Shown here piece after piece: positions 13,201-23,699 of a stretch of DNA of 64,000 nt; position 1 is the stretch's first letter, and the number at the start of each line of letters is the position of its first letter. This stretch comes from Nepenthes gracilis (Eukaryota > Streptophyta > Magnoliopsida > Caryophyllales > Nepenthaceae). The DNA is taken from assembly GCA_033239525.1 (NCBI GenBank), contig BSYO01000003.1:2226001-2290000 (forward strand). The letters run 5' to 3'. A program made the translations under genes and the position numbers. The notes under the pieces were generated by a model, which ran no database searches, was not told the DNA's origin, and was given only the letters and a program-made list of their open reading frames with translations.

Positions 13201-16200
13201 TGCCTCCCTTGACCCCTCCATCTCTTCTATCTTCACCGACTGTCATTCGGAGCTGATCCTCACCGGTTTGATTGCTCATTCTGTTGTCATCATTCAAGAA
13301 TGTTATTCTAACATTCATGAGTTTTCTCTCACATCCTTTTTGACTTTTTTGCAGGGGCAACACCTCCGAATTTCCCCGGATGTGATTGCCCAGGTTCTCG
13401 GACTTCCTCGGGTGAAATATCTCGATTACCCCTACACCCCGCTCTCCAAGCCGCACCCCAATGAGCTCACTACATTCCTTCATGGTTCTCCCATGGAGTA
13501 GAATAGGTGCTCTTTTAAAACTTCGCTCCTATCCCCTCGGCGTCTGGTCGTGATTTGTATTATGCTCGTGAATATTTTCTTTTGTCTCTCACTTCTCCTC
13601 CATCCCCCTTGAAAAAGCCCTGTTTCTTTATACACTCTTGAATTGGTGGCCTATTAATTTGCTGTCCCACTTCTGCTCTCACATCCTCTCCCCCTTCAAT
13701 ACCCGCAAGAATGACAACCTCCCCCATGGTTGTCTCATTCAGTGGATGCTAGCTGGTCTCGGTCTTCCTTTTTCCGATCTCCTTCGTCTCCAGCTTGCAC
13801 GTCTTATCACTTCCACCACTTTTGCCGAGAGCCGGTCCCATACTCACCGCTTCGTAGAGGATCCCAATGAGCCGTTAGATGAACCTCTCCCTAAGGTGCC
13901 TTCTTTTCAGCCTGAGGGTGGACAGTCTTGCTCTGCCTCGTCCTTCCCTGACTCCTCAGGTCCTGGACCGTCCGCCCCTGCTCGGCACTCCACTTCTTCT
14001 TCTGCCGCACTGATGGGCCAGATGTCTGGTCTTACCGATCGCTTTGAGTGTCTCTATTTCTTGCAAGAGCGTATTATGTTTCACAGTCTCAGCTGTGTTT
14101 GGATCTCCTTACCGGTTTTGAGCATCTTGACTCCCGCTTGGGGACTCAGGAGACAATGCTTAGAATTGGTTCCCTTTATTTTGAATCTGCTCCAAATTGC
14201 TAGTTCTCAACAATAACCTAAGGCTTTATATCTTCCAACTTCCATTACTTTCCTTTCACTAACATTACTGACTTTCCTCTCTTTATGCTCTAAATGATTA
14301 TAACAACTTAAACCGTTCAAAAACTTGTGTTGTTTCTGTAGTTCCCAGATGTTTATTGCAGTTGCTAAATGTTGTGTTTTTGTAACTGGAACAGTTTCTT
14401 GGATGGAGGGAGTTTATTAAGATAGAGTAACTGACAGACTAATGAGCATGCTCTATATAATGTTATTAGGCTTGTTAAGACTGCTGCTTTCTTTATCCCC
14501 CTATCGATCAGATTCCCTTGGATACCCATTTTTTTGTGTTTGTGGAAAGGGAGAGTGGTAGTCTAAATGATCCAGTTTGGTGCTGGTTTGAGGTATTTTT
14601 CGACTTAAATCACGTCTTCTGATTGAACTTTCAGGGACAAACTTGCCTTGAAGGCTGTGAATGATGGGTCTGCTAGCTATGCAGCGTTGGAGAAGAAGGC
14701 TGAGTTATATGATAAACTTGTGAAAGGAGAGCTATCTGATGAGGAAGACAAAGAGAAATATTGTGTTGATTTCTTCCACAAGGGCTTCATGCAGGATGAA
14801 ATGCGGGAGGCAGAAGCCCATGGAGGTTCTGCTCCTGAACCACAACAGAAGGAAGATGATGAAGATGATGCTTTTATTTCATTCAACACAAAATCTCTGG
14901 GGCTTGAGCGTACTGTTGTCACTATTGATAATAATGAGCACAAACGTTTTGTGAGGTCAGTCATTAAATCTATTTATTTTATTTATAATAGTAGATCGTG
15001 ATGACTCCTTTTGTGGTAATTGTATGTACTATAATGTTTTTCTTTTTGACAATATAGGTTAATATATTTTCCCACTTTCTTGATTTAGTCATCCCCCAAA
15101 AAAAAAAAGGGGGAAAAAGTGTCCTTAACAAGTATCAACTCATTGTAGTAGTTATTTTTTCTTTTGTTGGATATTTGTCTACAACCCAGAGTAAATGAGA
15201 ACTTGAGGAGTTTTAAAGCTCTAGGATAGTTTTGCAAAAGCTTTTCAAGTGGGTCAATGCATTAGGTTGAACGACACAGGGCTCAAGTCTTTGTTGCTTG
15301 TTGCTGCTGTTGTGGGTTTATTAGTTAAGATCACTTCTGAAATTTCATTAGTTTACTATTTCTCAATATTGCCATACAACTGTAATAAATGAGAACTTGG
15401 GAAGTTTAAAGCTCAAGGATAGTTTGCAAAATGGAGAGAGGGAGGGAGACTCCCAAGACTTCTAAAAACATGCGTATTAAGCATGCACATGTTCAGTAGA
15501 TATGTGTGGATAGTTTACATTGATCTATGTTTATACGTGACTAATTGTAGTCACGAGCTTGTTTTCTTGACCTTGTGAATTGGTACCTAATAGATTCTAA
15601 GACATGGCATCGTTGGTCTTTTCTATCCAATATATGGCATGTGATTTTATTTTATATATTTGTTTGCTATATAATAGAAAATGAGCCTTGGCACAACGAT
15701 AATATTACTCCTAGGTAACCCTGAGGTCACTGGTTTAAGATATGAAAACAGCCTCTCTGAATTAAATGGATGAGATGGTTTTTATCTAATCTTTTCTATA
15801 ACCCATATTGTGTATTGCTTTCTATCCATGTGCATATTGGGAACGGGGGCTGCAGAGCAAACTTGTGTTGGTAATTTCATGCGAGGCCCATTCACAATGC
15901 ATGTTTGCTTGATGATCTTATAAATCAGAAAACGATTTGCGAGATAGGATTTGAATTTACTTGATTTGAAGTTGTTGATGGAGTCATTTTGAAATTTTGA
16001 TAATAATCAATCTATGTGTGTTGATATGATTCATCTGTTTTGGAGATTGTTATTGATGGGGCTATCCAGTTGGATGATTCTTGTATAGGTTCCCTTTATG
16101 GCATTTGGCATAAGCTTTTGAAGATCGTTGATAAGACTCAAGTTCCCCTTGATTTCTGTCTATGATTCATGCCTCCTTCTCGTCTCTATTAATGTCTCTT

Positions 16201-16563
16201 TCCCTTCCCACTTGCACTCGCACATTATATTTTCTCTGAAACGCTGCATCTATTAACTTTATCTGTTAAATGATTAACAACTAAATCTATATTATCTCTT
16301 GCCCGTGTTTTTCTCTTTCAAAATAGTTGCATACAAGGATCTTTAATTTTTGAGGTGTTACAGATGCTGACATTCCTCGTTGTGGATGTGAATTGACCTT
16401 CAGGGAAGTTCATGAAGAAGCAAATCGAGCGAGGGAGAAGGTCTCGGAGCTCAAGTTGCGCAGGCAAGAGCAGGCGGCAGCTCGTCGAGAAAAACTTAAG
16501 CAGGCATACCTGCGTAAGCAGGTGGAGAGGCTGAAGGCTGCTTCTAAAACAGAACAACCATGA
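7281..16563 (+). CDS. CCDC174: CCDC174/DUF4078-like coiled-coil protein
   Basis: Three coding exons join in frame: 7281-7555 (donor AA|GTATGC), 14635-14955 (acceptor TTTCAG, donor GAG|GTCAGT) and 16404-16563 (acceptor CCTTCAG, stop TGA), giving 251 aa. The start is the ATG of MGEEEKKK; no in-frame ATG lies just upstream. The N-terminus carries GWLTESS and a basic/helical ILELKAQLYKSQEE segment. Exon 2 encodes KAELYDKLVKGEL and KYCVDFFHKGF, the DUF4078 hallmark, then an acidic stretch (EDDEDDAF). Exon 3 is a charged coiled coil (REKVSELKLRRQEQ) with a basic end. Animal CCDC174 is a nuclear protein linked to RNA splicing and the exon-junction complex; the plant role is inferred from homology. 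Length suits the short plant forms. Intron 1 (7556-14634) is 7.1 kb and contains a tandem repeat and a Sirevirus-like element; intron 2 contains an Au-SINE-like remnant. A (CT)n run follows the first donor site. Confidence 0.88.
8840..9119. repeat. Tandem duplication of about 140 bp in CCDC174 intron 1
   Basis: Two adjacent copies, about 8840-8979 and 8980-9119, share GTATTTTGGTTTGGTGCATT, CAATGACTTGC/TAATGACTTGC and TAGAGGCTGGTTTT at a constant offset of 140 bp. The open frame across copy 1 matches nothing I know. Confidence 0.8.
10228..10240 (+). other. Primer-binding site, initiator Met-tRNA type
   Basis: TTGGTATCAGAGA begins two bases after the CA that ends the LTR. It matches the complement of the plant initiator tRNA-Met 3' end (TGGTATCAGAGC), the usual copia primer. 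Confidence 0.8.
10270..12110 (+). pseudogene. Sirevirus-like Gag, decayed
   Basis: Readable in pieces over two frames. 10270-10400 gives FDGSNYIYWKVR, the start of the copia gag (UBN2) domain. 10419-10870 gives CETSKDAWDILEITHKGTK, DDETFDEFYAQLNDI and HRIVRKVLRSLFERF, interrupted by TAA/TAG stops. 11127-11190 encodes a first zinc knuckle CHECHGFGYIRTEC, in which the usual His is Tyr. 11205-11546 is acidic and then coiled coil. 11915-11965 encodes a second, intact CCHC knuckle, CHLCEKIDHICPRC. Two knuckles and an acidic/coiled linker fit Sirevirus-type Gag. Multiple stops show it is dead. Confidence 0.8.
12111..12176 (+). pseudogene. Copia RNase H C-terminal tail
   Basis: The frame reads TANQLAVILTKPLDTVHF and then a stop. 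This is the end of a copia polyprotein (family consensus LADIFTKPLD). It follows the gag remnant directly, so a deletion of most of pol must lie at about 12100. Confidence 0.75.
12980..14216 (+). pseudogene. Env-like / putative plant transposon protein ORF of the Sirevirus-like element
   Basis: 12980-13501 is a long open frame with ASDRFISPKAKALF, then IHEFSLTSFLTFLQG and LRISPDVIAQVLGLPRVKYL, the pattern of the plant-specific proteins found in Sirevirus third ORFs and annotated as putative plant transposon protein. It stops at a TAG just after SPME, where related proteins usually have Trp, so TGG to TAG is likely. 13638-14216 continues the similarity with NTRKNDNLPHGCLIQWMLAG and a Ser/Pro-rich tail. 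A frame change lies between. An older 5' part may start upstream in the GC-rich 12300-12980 segment. Family assignment is from memory. Confidence 0.6.
15683..15780 (+). mobile_element. Au-SINE-like remnant in CCDC174 intron 2
   Basis: GAGCCTTGGCACAACG (box A region), then GAGGTCACTGGTTTAAG (box B region) and GAAAACAGCCTCTC reproduce the 5' half of the plant Au SINE in order and spacing. The 3' half is too diverged to delimit. Confidence 0.7.
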
Positions 16564-18959
16564 CTAAACACTGCTGGCTATTCAATTTTACTGCAAACTA
16601 GCAGGCTAAACAATGTAAGTACTTAACAATGTCTCAGTTTCCTGCATGTGGAGAGAATTTCTCTGTGCCATCACCCGAAAAAACAGGAGAAAATTCTCTA
16701 TGTGCACTCTCGAATGAAGTTTATTTTTCTTAGATTCATTTTAAGGGAAATATTCTGGGGCCACTTGTAGACACCCTTGGGGTGGGTTTTCTTAGGGCCT
16801 TATTTCTTATCATGTCTCGTACTCCCAATGGGGAGGATTTTATTATTCTAACTTGGTTAGCTAAGATTAAGATAGCATATTAAATTGTGTTGGGTTTATC
16901 TTATAATCTTAACCGTCTGAATTGTAATATGATAAATTCATCACCGTTGGAAATATGGGAAGACTTTGGCTGTCTAGTGACTCCTCCATGGGACGCTTTT
17001 GGGTAATGTGGTGCTTATTCATCATATATTATTGTGCTATGTCTGAGTAGTACAAATGGAGGGATGGATGGATGGAACGTCATATTACTCAAAAGTGCCC
17101 CTCCAAATGCCACCCTACCCTTTTGTAAAAATAGAGAAGATGAGGACTTGAGGATGTGGGACCTTCTTTGTGCAGAGAACATGGGCATTCTCAAGTGACA
17201 GAAGTTCCGCAGCCAGGAAGTGTTTGAGCATCAACCGTGAAACAAGCTCCTACAAAATTAGCAGGGACCTGCTCTCTAAAATGAAGGCATGTCCCCCGAA
17301 AGCTCATCACCTGCCTCTAATGGAGGCATCAAAGACCAGTTCTTCTAGTCCTGGCCGTCAGGAGCCAAATTTCCTCGTGCTGTACGAAGAGAGTCATTTC
17401 TGAAGCTACATCTTCGGTCCCAAGAAGAAATGGGAAAAACAAGCATCACCCACACCATAGTCCAAGTATCCAGCAGCCGACATCGAAGAGAACTGTTCTC
17501 ATCTTAGTCTTCATCATTCAAAGTGTGCATTTGAAACGTGAAATGAATTTGTATGTAGTCATTTTTCTTTGATGATTGCTAATAATTCTATGGCTTGATG
17601 GTTGCTAATTCTATGGGCTGATCTCAATTAAATATAAGCTCGTAAAAATTAAGACTAAATCCTTGGTGACAATCCCTCCCCGTGAGACCGATCATCTCTA
17701 ATGTCTATAGCCACTATCGACCACTACATGAAATACACCGATCTACCATTTTACGGCCATGTAAATTTGATATTTTATTGGAATAATTGTTTTCCAAACA
17801 AATTAAATAGCATAATATTTTTCAGACCATCCATATATCTCTGTTTTTGAAAATTAAATTCAAAAAATTTATTAATTGAATTTGAATGGTTCTCTCATGT
17901 TTATTATGTGTGATCATATTTCAATTGCTTCTAAAATGACGATACATTGGGCTAACTGGGAATTAGTTGCTATAATGCTAAAGACTTATAAAGTATGAAC
18001 ACTGATATAAGATATGAATATAATATGATATTGGTATGTTGATATATTATTTTTAAAAAATTAAGGATATAACAATTTTAAAATATGTAAATTAAAATTG
18101 TGGCTTATAATTTTAATTAATAAATATTATTATTTTATATTAAATTTAAAATTAAAATATATAGTTTTTGAATTTCTTATAAAAAAATTATAGAAAAATA
18201 TGATGTGTATTTATATAAGGATAATAATAATAATCCATTTTCATCTCTATCATTGACAAAAATAAAGCATTTTAACTCCGACTCATTCACTGTGAGTTGT
18301 GCAATCTTTAACTTATAAATATCATTAAATAAGATAAATGCATATCCATAAATTTTTACATTTTACTCTCTTCTTGTAAATATTGTGAACTTCTCCTTAA
18401 AAACAGATGAAGATTAATATGAATAAAAATCAAATTTTTGATACACTTTGGAGTTATTTTGTTCATTCTTAATAGATAAATAAATAATTAAATACTTATT
18501 ATTTGCTGATAGTAAATAACTTTAAAACTAAAGATTAGAATAAAGTCACCTTTGGATCATGGAAAACCCACAAACCTTTTCAAATTCATACTATAATGAA
18601 TATGAGAATAAAATATTTTGAGACTATTGGCAAAAAAAAAAAAAAAAAAAATAGGACTCCTAAATTTTTTTAAATTATAAAACTGTTAATATTTTTTAAA
18701 ATTTATAAAATAATCTATAATTTTTTAAAAAATTATAAAATCACTTAATGTATTTAAAAATATTCAAAACATAATCGGGCTGTATTTAGAGTATATTCAA
18801 AACGTGTCAAATTTAAAAAAAATAAAAATAAAAAATTATCACGTGTCAAAGCCTATTCAACACATATTTTAATGTGTTAGTGACATATTGGGCTTCAACA
18901 CATGTCAAATACCAATGCTTTAAATTTTACGGTGTTTGTACTATATAACTAAAGGTGTG
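16564..18959. other. 3' flank of CCDC174-like gene and AT-rich intergenic DNA
   Basis: 16564-16760 is the probable 3' UTR. 17160-17520 is GC-richer and can be read as RTWAFSSDRSSAARKCLSIN in one plus frame after a possible acceptor (TTTGTGCAG), but I recognise no family. 17760-18960 is AT-rich with a long A run at about 18632-18651 and no gene. Confidence 0.4.
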
Positions 18960-19780
18960 TGATGGGTCCTGGAACCCTAGGCCCAAAATCGCAGATGCAG
19001 GCCCAAAGAGTCACGTAAGAAAGCTGGCCCAAAAGGCCCACAAGCCCGATCAAATCCAAATGGCTAACTTGTTTCCGAGCGCTCGGCAACCCGAACGGAC
19101 ACCGAGATCCGTTTGAGGATCGGGACCACCGAGAAAAGCCTAAATGACCTGGCGCGCCACTCGAGATAACTCAGACGGCGGCGCATCCGCCACGAGCGAC
19201 AACGGTTCTCGACACGCCGCACTGGGCTGGGGCTATGCGCCTCAGAGGCAAAAGTCTCAGACATTATGACAGGTGTCCCTGTCACAACCGCATCCACAGT
19301 AGTGGCGATGGTGGCAGGCAACCCTGACACGCCAGCACCACGTGTCGTCTCCCTTACGGTATCACGTTCCTTATAAATACCCTATTTCAGCAACTGAAGA
19401 AGGACTTTTGATTCTGAATCCATCTATTCATACTCAAGCAAGAACCCTCCAGAAAAAAACAAAGGCAAAGAGAGGAGAGAAAAGAGAGAAGTTTATCTTC
19501 CTTACGCTGTAACATCCTGAGAACGTGAAAGTTTTACCGCATCCATCAGATCTTCTCTTTACTATAGTGAGATTTCTGACCGCTCATCCATTGTCGTGGT
19601 TTTCACCCCTTGTCGAGTTAAGGGTTTTCCACGTAAATGTAGCGTTCTCCCACTGTCCCCGTACTTTTCTCTCTCTATTCGAGTTCTACTCATTTTGTAT
19701 TGCTCCAATCTGCCCGACCGCGCGCTTAAAAAGCCGCTCGCACTCAATTTAACGTACGACGAGATTCACAGGACGCAACA
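18960..19780 (+). mobile_element. Solo LTR with perfect 5-bp target-site duplication
   Basis: An 821-bp segment starts TGATGGGTCC and ends GGACGCAACA, so it has TG...CA termini. It is flanked on both sides by GTGTG (18955-18959 and 19781-19785). It is much more GC-rich than its surroundings. A TATA-like CCTTATAAATACC lies at about 19369-19381. There is no internal coding region and no second LTR, so this is a solo LTR left by recombination. Its lineage (copia or gypsy) cannot be read from the sequence. Confidence 0.88.
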
Positions 19781-19785
19781 GTGTG

Positions 19786-20400
19786 TATCTCCTTTTATTT
19801 GGAAAAATAACCCTTTATAATATCATGTGATCTTTTAGTAACATGATAAAATAACTATTTTGGTATCATATAATTTACATATATACATTAAAATGCTTTT
19901 TTTTCCTCATAAAATCTCACCCATTTTTATAATTTTCCATTTTTAAAAATTAAAATGAAATCCATCAAATTCCTAAAATTAAACATTATCTGACAAATAT
20001 AAAGTTGAAATAATATATTCTATAACTAAATTTTAAGTTATAAGTTTAAATTAAATATATTATCTAAAATTAAGGTGGGAAACTAGCTTTTAGCATTATA
20101 TTTTATAAATATTTTTCAATTTTTATGAAATCAATAAACATAAGTCCAGTTAACAAAATTTTTTTAAAAAATCTATGAATCGATGAAAAAATTAGCAAAC
20201 ACTCATTATATATATGCACTTAATTAATTTAATTATATTAAAAATTAGCAAAAAAAAATAGAAGTGTTCATAAATTCACCAAATAACTTACACGTATCCC
20301 ACAAAATAGCAAATTTGTTATTTTTTCTCTCAAAAAAAACAAAAAAAATTTACATAAAAGTATGAAAATTGTTAAAGATATTTGTCTAAAATAAATCGTA
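19786..20400. other. AT-rich spacer, nothing recognised
   Basis: Low-GC sequence with A/T runs between the solo LTR and the next LTR fragment. No open frame or repeat is recognised. Confidence 0.5.
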
Positions 20401-20870
20401 TCAATGTCGGGTTGTGGGTTGTCGGTTTATAGTTACGAGCCCGCCCAAAAAGTACTCGCTCGAAAGCCTATTCGAAAGGTCCCGGCGGCCAGCGCTCAAG
20501 CTCCGCTCGAGCCGAAAAAAGGGTGCCCGCTTGTTGCGCGCCTTCCGCCGCCCGCCGCGCTCTCGGCGCATCTGAGCCAAAGAAGGCCAAAGAACGGGCA
20601 AAAATTTTGAACGTTTTTTTTGCACCACTATAAATTCATGCCTTATGTCTTTGAAACCCTAAGCACGCCACATTTATAAAATTGCCATTCTACTTGAGAG
20701 AAGAGCCTTCTTCTTTCTTTTCATCTTGCTCCATTTGAGAAAACCGAACCTACTACAAACTTTAACGGTTTTCTCAAACATTGGTTCGTGAAGAAGGAGA
20801 GCCACTTTGGCACGAGAGGAAGATTGACGTTATAAAATCCAAAGAGGAGGGATCAAAAATTACTTTCAAG
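20401..20870 (+). mobile_element. LTR fragment related to the Sirevirus-like LTR
   Basis: A GC-rich island in AT-rich DNA. It shares with 9250-9840 the ordered motifs GAAACCCTA, TTGCTCCATTTGAGAAAAC, AACGGTTTTCTCA and a TTTGGCAC...GAAGATTGACG segment. No primer-binding site or coding follows, so it is an isolated LTR piece of a related element. Confidence 0.6.
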
Positions 20871-22353
20871 CGTGGGTATTGATTATTCCCCAAAAATCGC
20901 GTCTTTATCTTTATTGCTTATAATTATTTGTAAGCTATATTTTTGGAGAAATAAACTTGATTGTAAGACGTTAAGACAAAACGTTTTTCAAAAATATTTA
21001 ACAAATCTTATGAGCCTCATTTATAAAATTGATTTAAAATCCTTTCAAACTTTATTTGAAACTTCTAAGCTAGTGAAGTTATAAAATTGGAAAAAAATTA
21101 CCAAGCATTATTCCCCAATCTACACAGATTAACACAGCTAGAAATAATAATTTAAGAAGTTACAGTAAAGTTTATAATTATAAATTACTCTAGAGTATAT
21201 CAATATTATTGAATATTATTAGAATAAAGGAATTTAAATATGAAATCCCATTCCCACGAAATAATAATAAAAATAAGCACAATAATAATGTTTCCTGATA
21301 CTTTTGTGCTTTAAGCAAAATCAAATGGCCTTACTAGTTACCCCTACATTGCCACTTTGATGCCTATAAATTTCCAAAATCACATCCGTTATGTGTTTAT
21401 CTTTAGAAATATTATTTATGTACTTAATTATATAATTAATTATATTAAAATCATCAAAAATAAGTATAAATATTATTTTATTTAAATTTTTTATTTTTTT
21501 TTCTCTCTTTTTATAATAAAAATAATAATTTTAATACAATTAAATATATAAATATTATTAATTCCTTTTATCTTTTTCTCAATGGATACAAGCTATTGGT
21601 ACTTTAGGTTTACTTTCAACCTCCTCCTCCTCGTCCTGCTTTTCAAAATCCTTTTAATAAAAAGTTAAAATTAAGATATTTAGATTATTAAATTTATATT
21701 CAATAAAGTTTAAGACCAAAGGTTAACCATATTGGGTATTGTTCGATAATTAAAAACAAGGGTTTTTGACATTGACATGCTAAACACATTAAATTCTGAA
21801 TTTCAACAGTCTTAGAAGGTAAAAGATTTAATCTTGATTCATAAATAAATAAATAAATAAATAAAAGGAAACTCTAAGTTGGACAGAATTTCAACCATTA
21901 AACACAACCCAATTATGTTTTCATTAAAAAAACACACCCCATCAGTGAGAAACTAAACAATACAAATTAAAAATATGATATTACTATATAGTTTAGTCCA
22001 TTATTTTTTTAAAAAATATATTTAAATTTTAAAATATGAGTTGAATTTAATTGATTAATGTGAGATATATAATAACAATGATTTTTTAATTAATTAAAAA
22101 AATATTATAAAATAATAAAATATTCTTAATATATTGTATGAATTTTCCAGTAAAACTAGAAAATGAACTGGTTTATTTTATTGGCCATCACCACCCTCAA
22201 ATGATTCTGTTCGTGGTTAAACCGGCATATAATGGTTGGCACTTACGCGTATTACCATTAACTCCGCCGCTTCACTGTAAAAACAGGCCATGTACTCGAA
22301 CTCCGCTTCCTCAAAGAAGCCCTCTAGCCCTTAGTTTCAGTTTTGTGAAAAAA
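20871..22353. other. AT-rich intergenic stretch and AGP promoter
   Basis: Mostly AT-rich with short A/T runs and a short (AAAT)n run near 21843-21864. 22190-22353 becomes GC-richer and is the probable promoter/leader of the small gene that follows. Nothing else recognised. Confidence 0.5.
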
Positions 22354-22551
22354 ATGGCCGCCTCCGGATTTTACGCCGTCTTCACCGCTTGCTTTGCAAC
22401 TGTTTCTGTCTTTGCGACTCTCAGGGCCGTCGCTTTTGCTGCTTCTGAGGACGCAGCTGCACCATCTCCGGCAATGCAGAGCGATGGAGTTGCCTTGTGT
22501 GCTTCGGCCATGGTCGCACTTATTGCTCCCCTGGCGGTTTGCCTCTTCTGA
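22354..22551 (+). CDS. Arabinogalactan-peptide-like GPI-anchored protein
   Basis: An intronless 65-aa ORF starts at the ATG in an AAAATGGCC context. Residues 1-29 form a hydrophobic signal peptide (MAASGFYAVF...AVAFA). A short Ala/Ser/Pro segment, SEDAAAPSPAMQSDG, follows. Residues about 46-65 (VALCASAMVALIAPLAVCLF) are a hydrophobic C-terminus typical of a GPI-anchor signal. This is the plan of plant AG-peptides (AGP16/20/22 type), whose mature form is only 10-15 residues, hydroxylated on Pro and heavily glycosylated at the cell surface. Only two Pro residues are present, fewer than the usual APAP core, so glycosylation capacity looks low. An upstream in-frame extension to 22138 lacks a sensible leader, so I prefer the 22354 start. 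A (CT)n microsatellite follows the stop. Confidence 0.75.
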   Translation: MAASGFYAVFTACFATVSVFATLRAVAFAASEDAAAPSPAMQSDGVALCASAMVALIAPLAVCLF

Positions 22552-22557
22552 GTTTTT

Positions 22558-22558
<1 letters not shown>

Positions 22559-22590
<32 letters not shown>
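22559..22590. repeat. (CT)n microsatellite in AGP 3' UTR
   Basis: A run of TC/CT dinucleotides just downstream of the AGP stop codon. Confidence 0.85.
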
Positions 22591-22592
<2 letters not shown>

Positions 22593-22889
22593 CTTTTTTA
22601 AATGCTTGTCGCCTTGCTTGCTTTTGAGATTCTTTCCGTGTGTATTTGTGGCTTCAATTCCACTAGAAGCTGCTGAGTTCATTCGGGATGTAATCGACCT
22701 GTTTCGGTTTCTCCGTCGTATTTTTTGTCCGATTTCTTCATGATACCAAATACGCAGAAAGCAGGAAATCAACTACACAGGAAAGTTAGAAACTCCAGCT
22801 TTCCAGGATTTTAACAAAATGCTCATTTCTAACGGCATTAACTCCTGAAAGAGAACTACAAGTATAATTTCGTATAGCCTTTCAACAAA

Positions 22890-23033
22890 TCAGATGTCAG
22901 ATCCATCGCATTTGACCCTCTCGAAACCCTTCAATTCGAAAACCTTGTGAATTGGACCATACTCATACAGAGTAAAGTCGAGTTTGCTCAGGCGGAAGGG
23001 GAACGGATAGTTATGGATGTGAAAATTAACTAT
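22890..23033 (-). CDS. Unrecognised coding-like C-terminal fragment
   Basis: On the minus strand a short open frame reads HIHNYPFPFRLSKLDF, then TLYEYGPIHKVFELKGFERV and KCDGSDI, followed by TGA at 22892-22890. Composition (aromatic, Gly, Lys/Glu, one Cys) and codon use look like real protein, unlike the surrounding AT-rich DNA. There is no ATG and a TAG lies 5 codons upstream of the His, so it is either a last exon or a gene fragment. A second short minus frame nearby (about 23308-23204, start MINTPRALRIDAKLQF) may or may not belong. I do not recognise the family. Confidence 0.35.
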   Translation of the reverse strand: MVNFHIHNYPFPFRLSKLDFTLYEYGPIHKVFELKGFERVKCDGSDI

Positions 23034-23699
23034 CTAATCCTAGTCTTTCAATCCTCTTCCTGCTGATGAAGCATAACATAAACAATTGTATAGAACATCC
23101 ACTTGCGAGATCTGCTCCATATGTCTGTAACTGTCATGTTGCTGATCAAAATATTTTAAATTCTTTTTTTTTTTTAACGAGAATAGATTTTTGTTATAGA
23201 TCATGGCTTTTCAATTCTAATGCAAGTAAGACCACCCTTAGTCCCAGCACAACAAATTGCAACTTGGCATCTATTCTCAAAGCCCTCGGTGTATTGATCA
23301 TGGTTGCATCAGGACATATTGAATAGAAATGTTTTTGGCAAACAAACATGAGAGGCAAATATTCATCGATTCTATTAGAAAGTAATTTCGGAGATTTTTA
23401 ATTTTGTAAATATTGTAAAGCCATATATTAGATTGGAACTTGGGCTTGTGAAGTCATTTATGTAACATTTGGCACTTATGTGATGTGTTAAAAGTTATTT
23501 CTTGTTGTTTTATCAAATAATCTATCAATTACAGTTTCAATCAACTTAACTTCTAATTTCTTTCTTGAATTAATTATCTTTTTTTTTTTTTTTTTGGTGT
23601 CATATTTATTCATAAACAAACATGTATGATCAACTTTGGGAGGAAAAAAAACACAAGAAAATATGTAAAAAAGACAAACTCATTGATGAGTATAGTTTC

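Larger units (their letters stand above)
9200..14216 (+). mobile_element. Truncated Sirevirus-like Ty1-copia retrotransposon in CCDC174 intron 1
   Basis: Order on the plus strand: LTR-like sequence ending in CA at about 10226; primer-binding site; gag with two zinc knuckles; a deletion that removes protease, integrase, reverse transcriptase and most of RNase H; an RNase H tail ending LTKPLD; a GC-rich spacer; then an env-like/plant-mobile ORF. Gag-pol-env order with an extra ORF after pol is the Sirevirus plan. The LTR's left edge is not defined (about 9200 is a guess) and no 3' LTR is seen after 14216. The element lies in the same orientation as the host gene. Premature stops and frameshifts throughout make it non-functional. 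Confidence 0.75.

Noticed and set aside
22324..22590. Minus-strand 88-codon ORF across the AGP gene
   Set aside because: Antisense shadow of the AGP reading frame and (CT)n tract.
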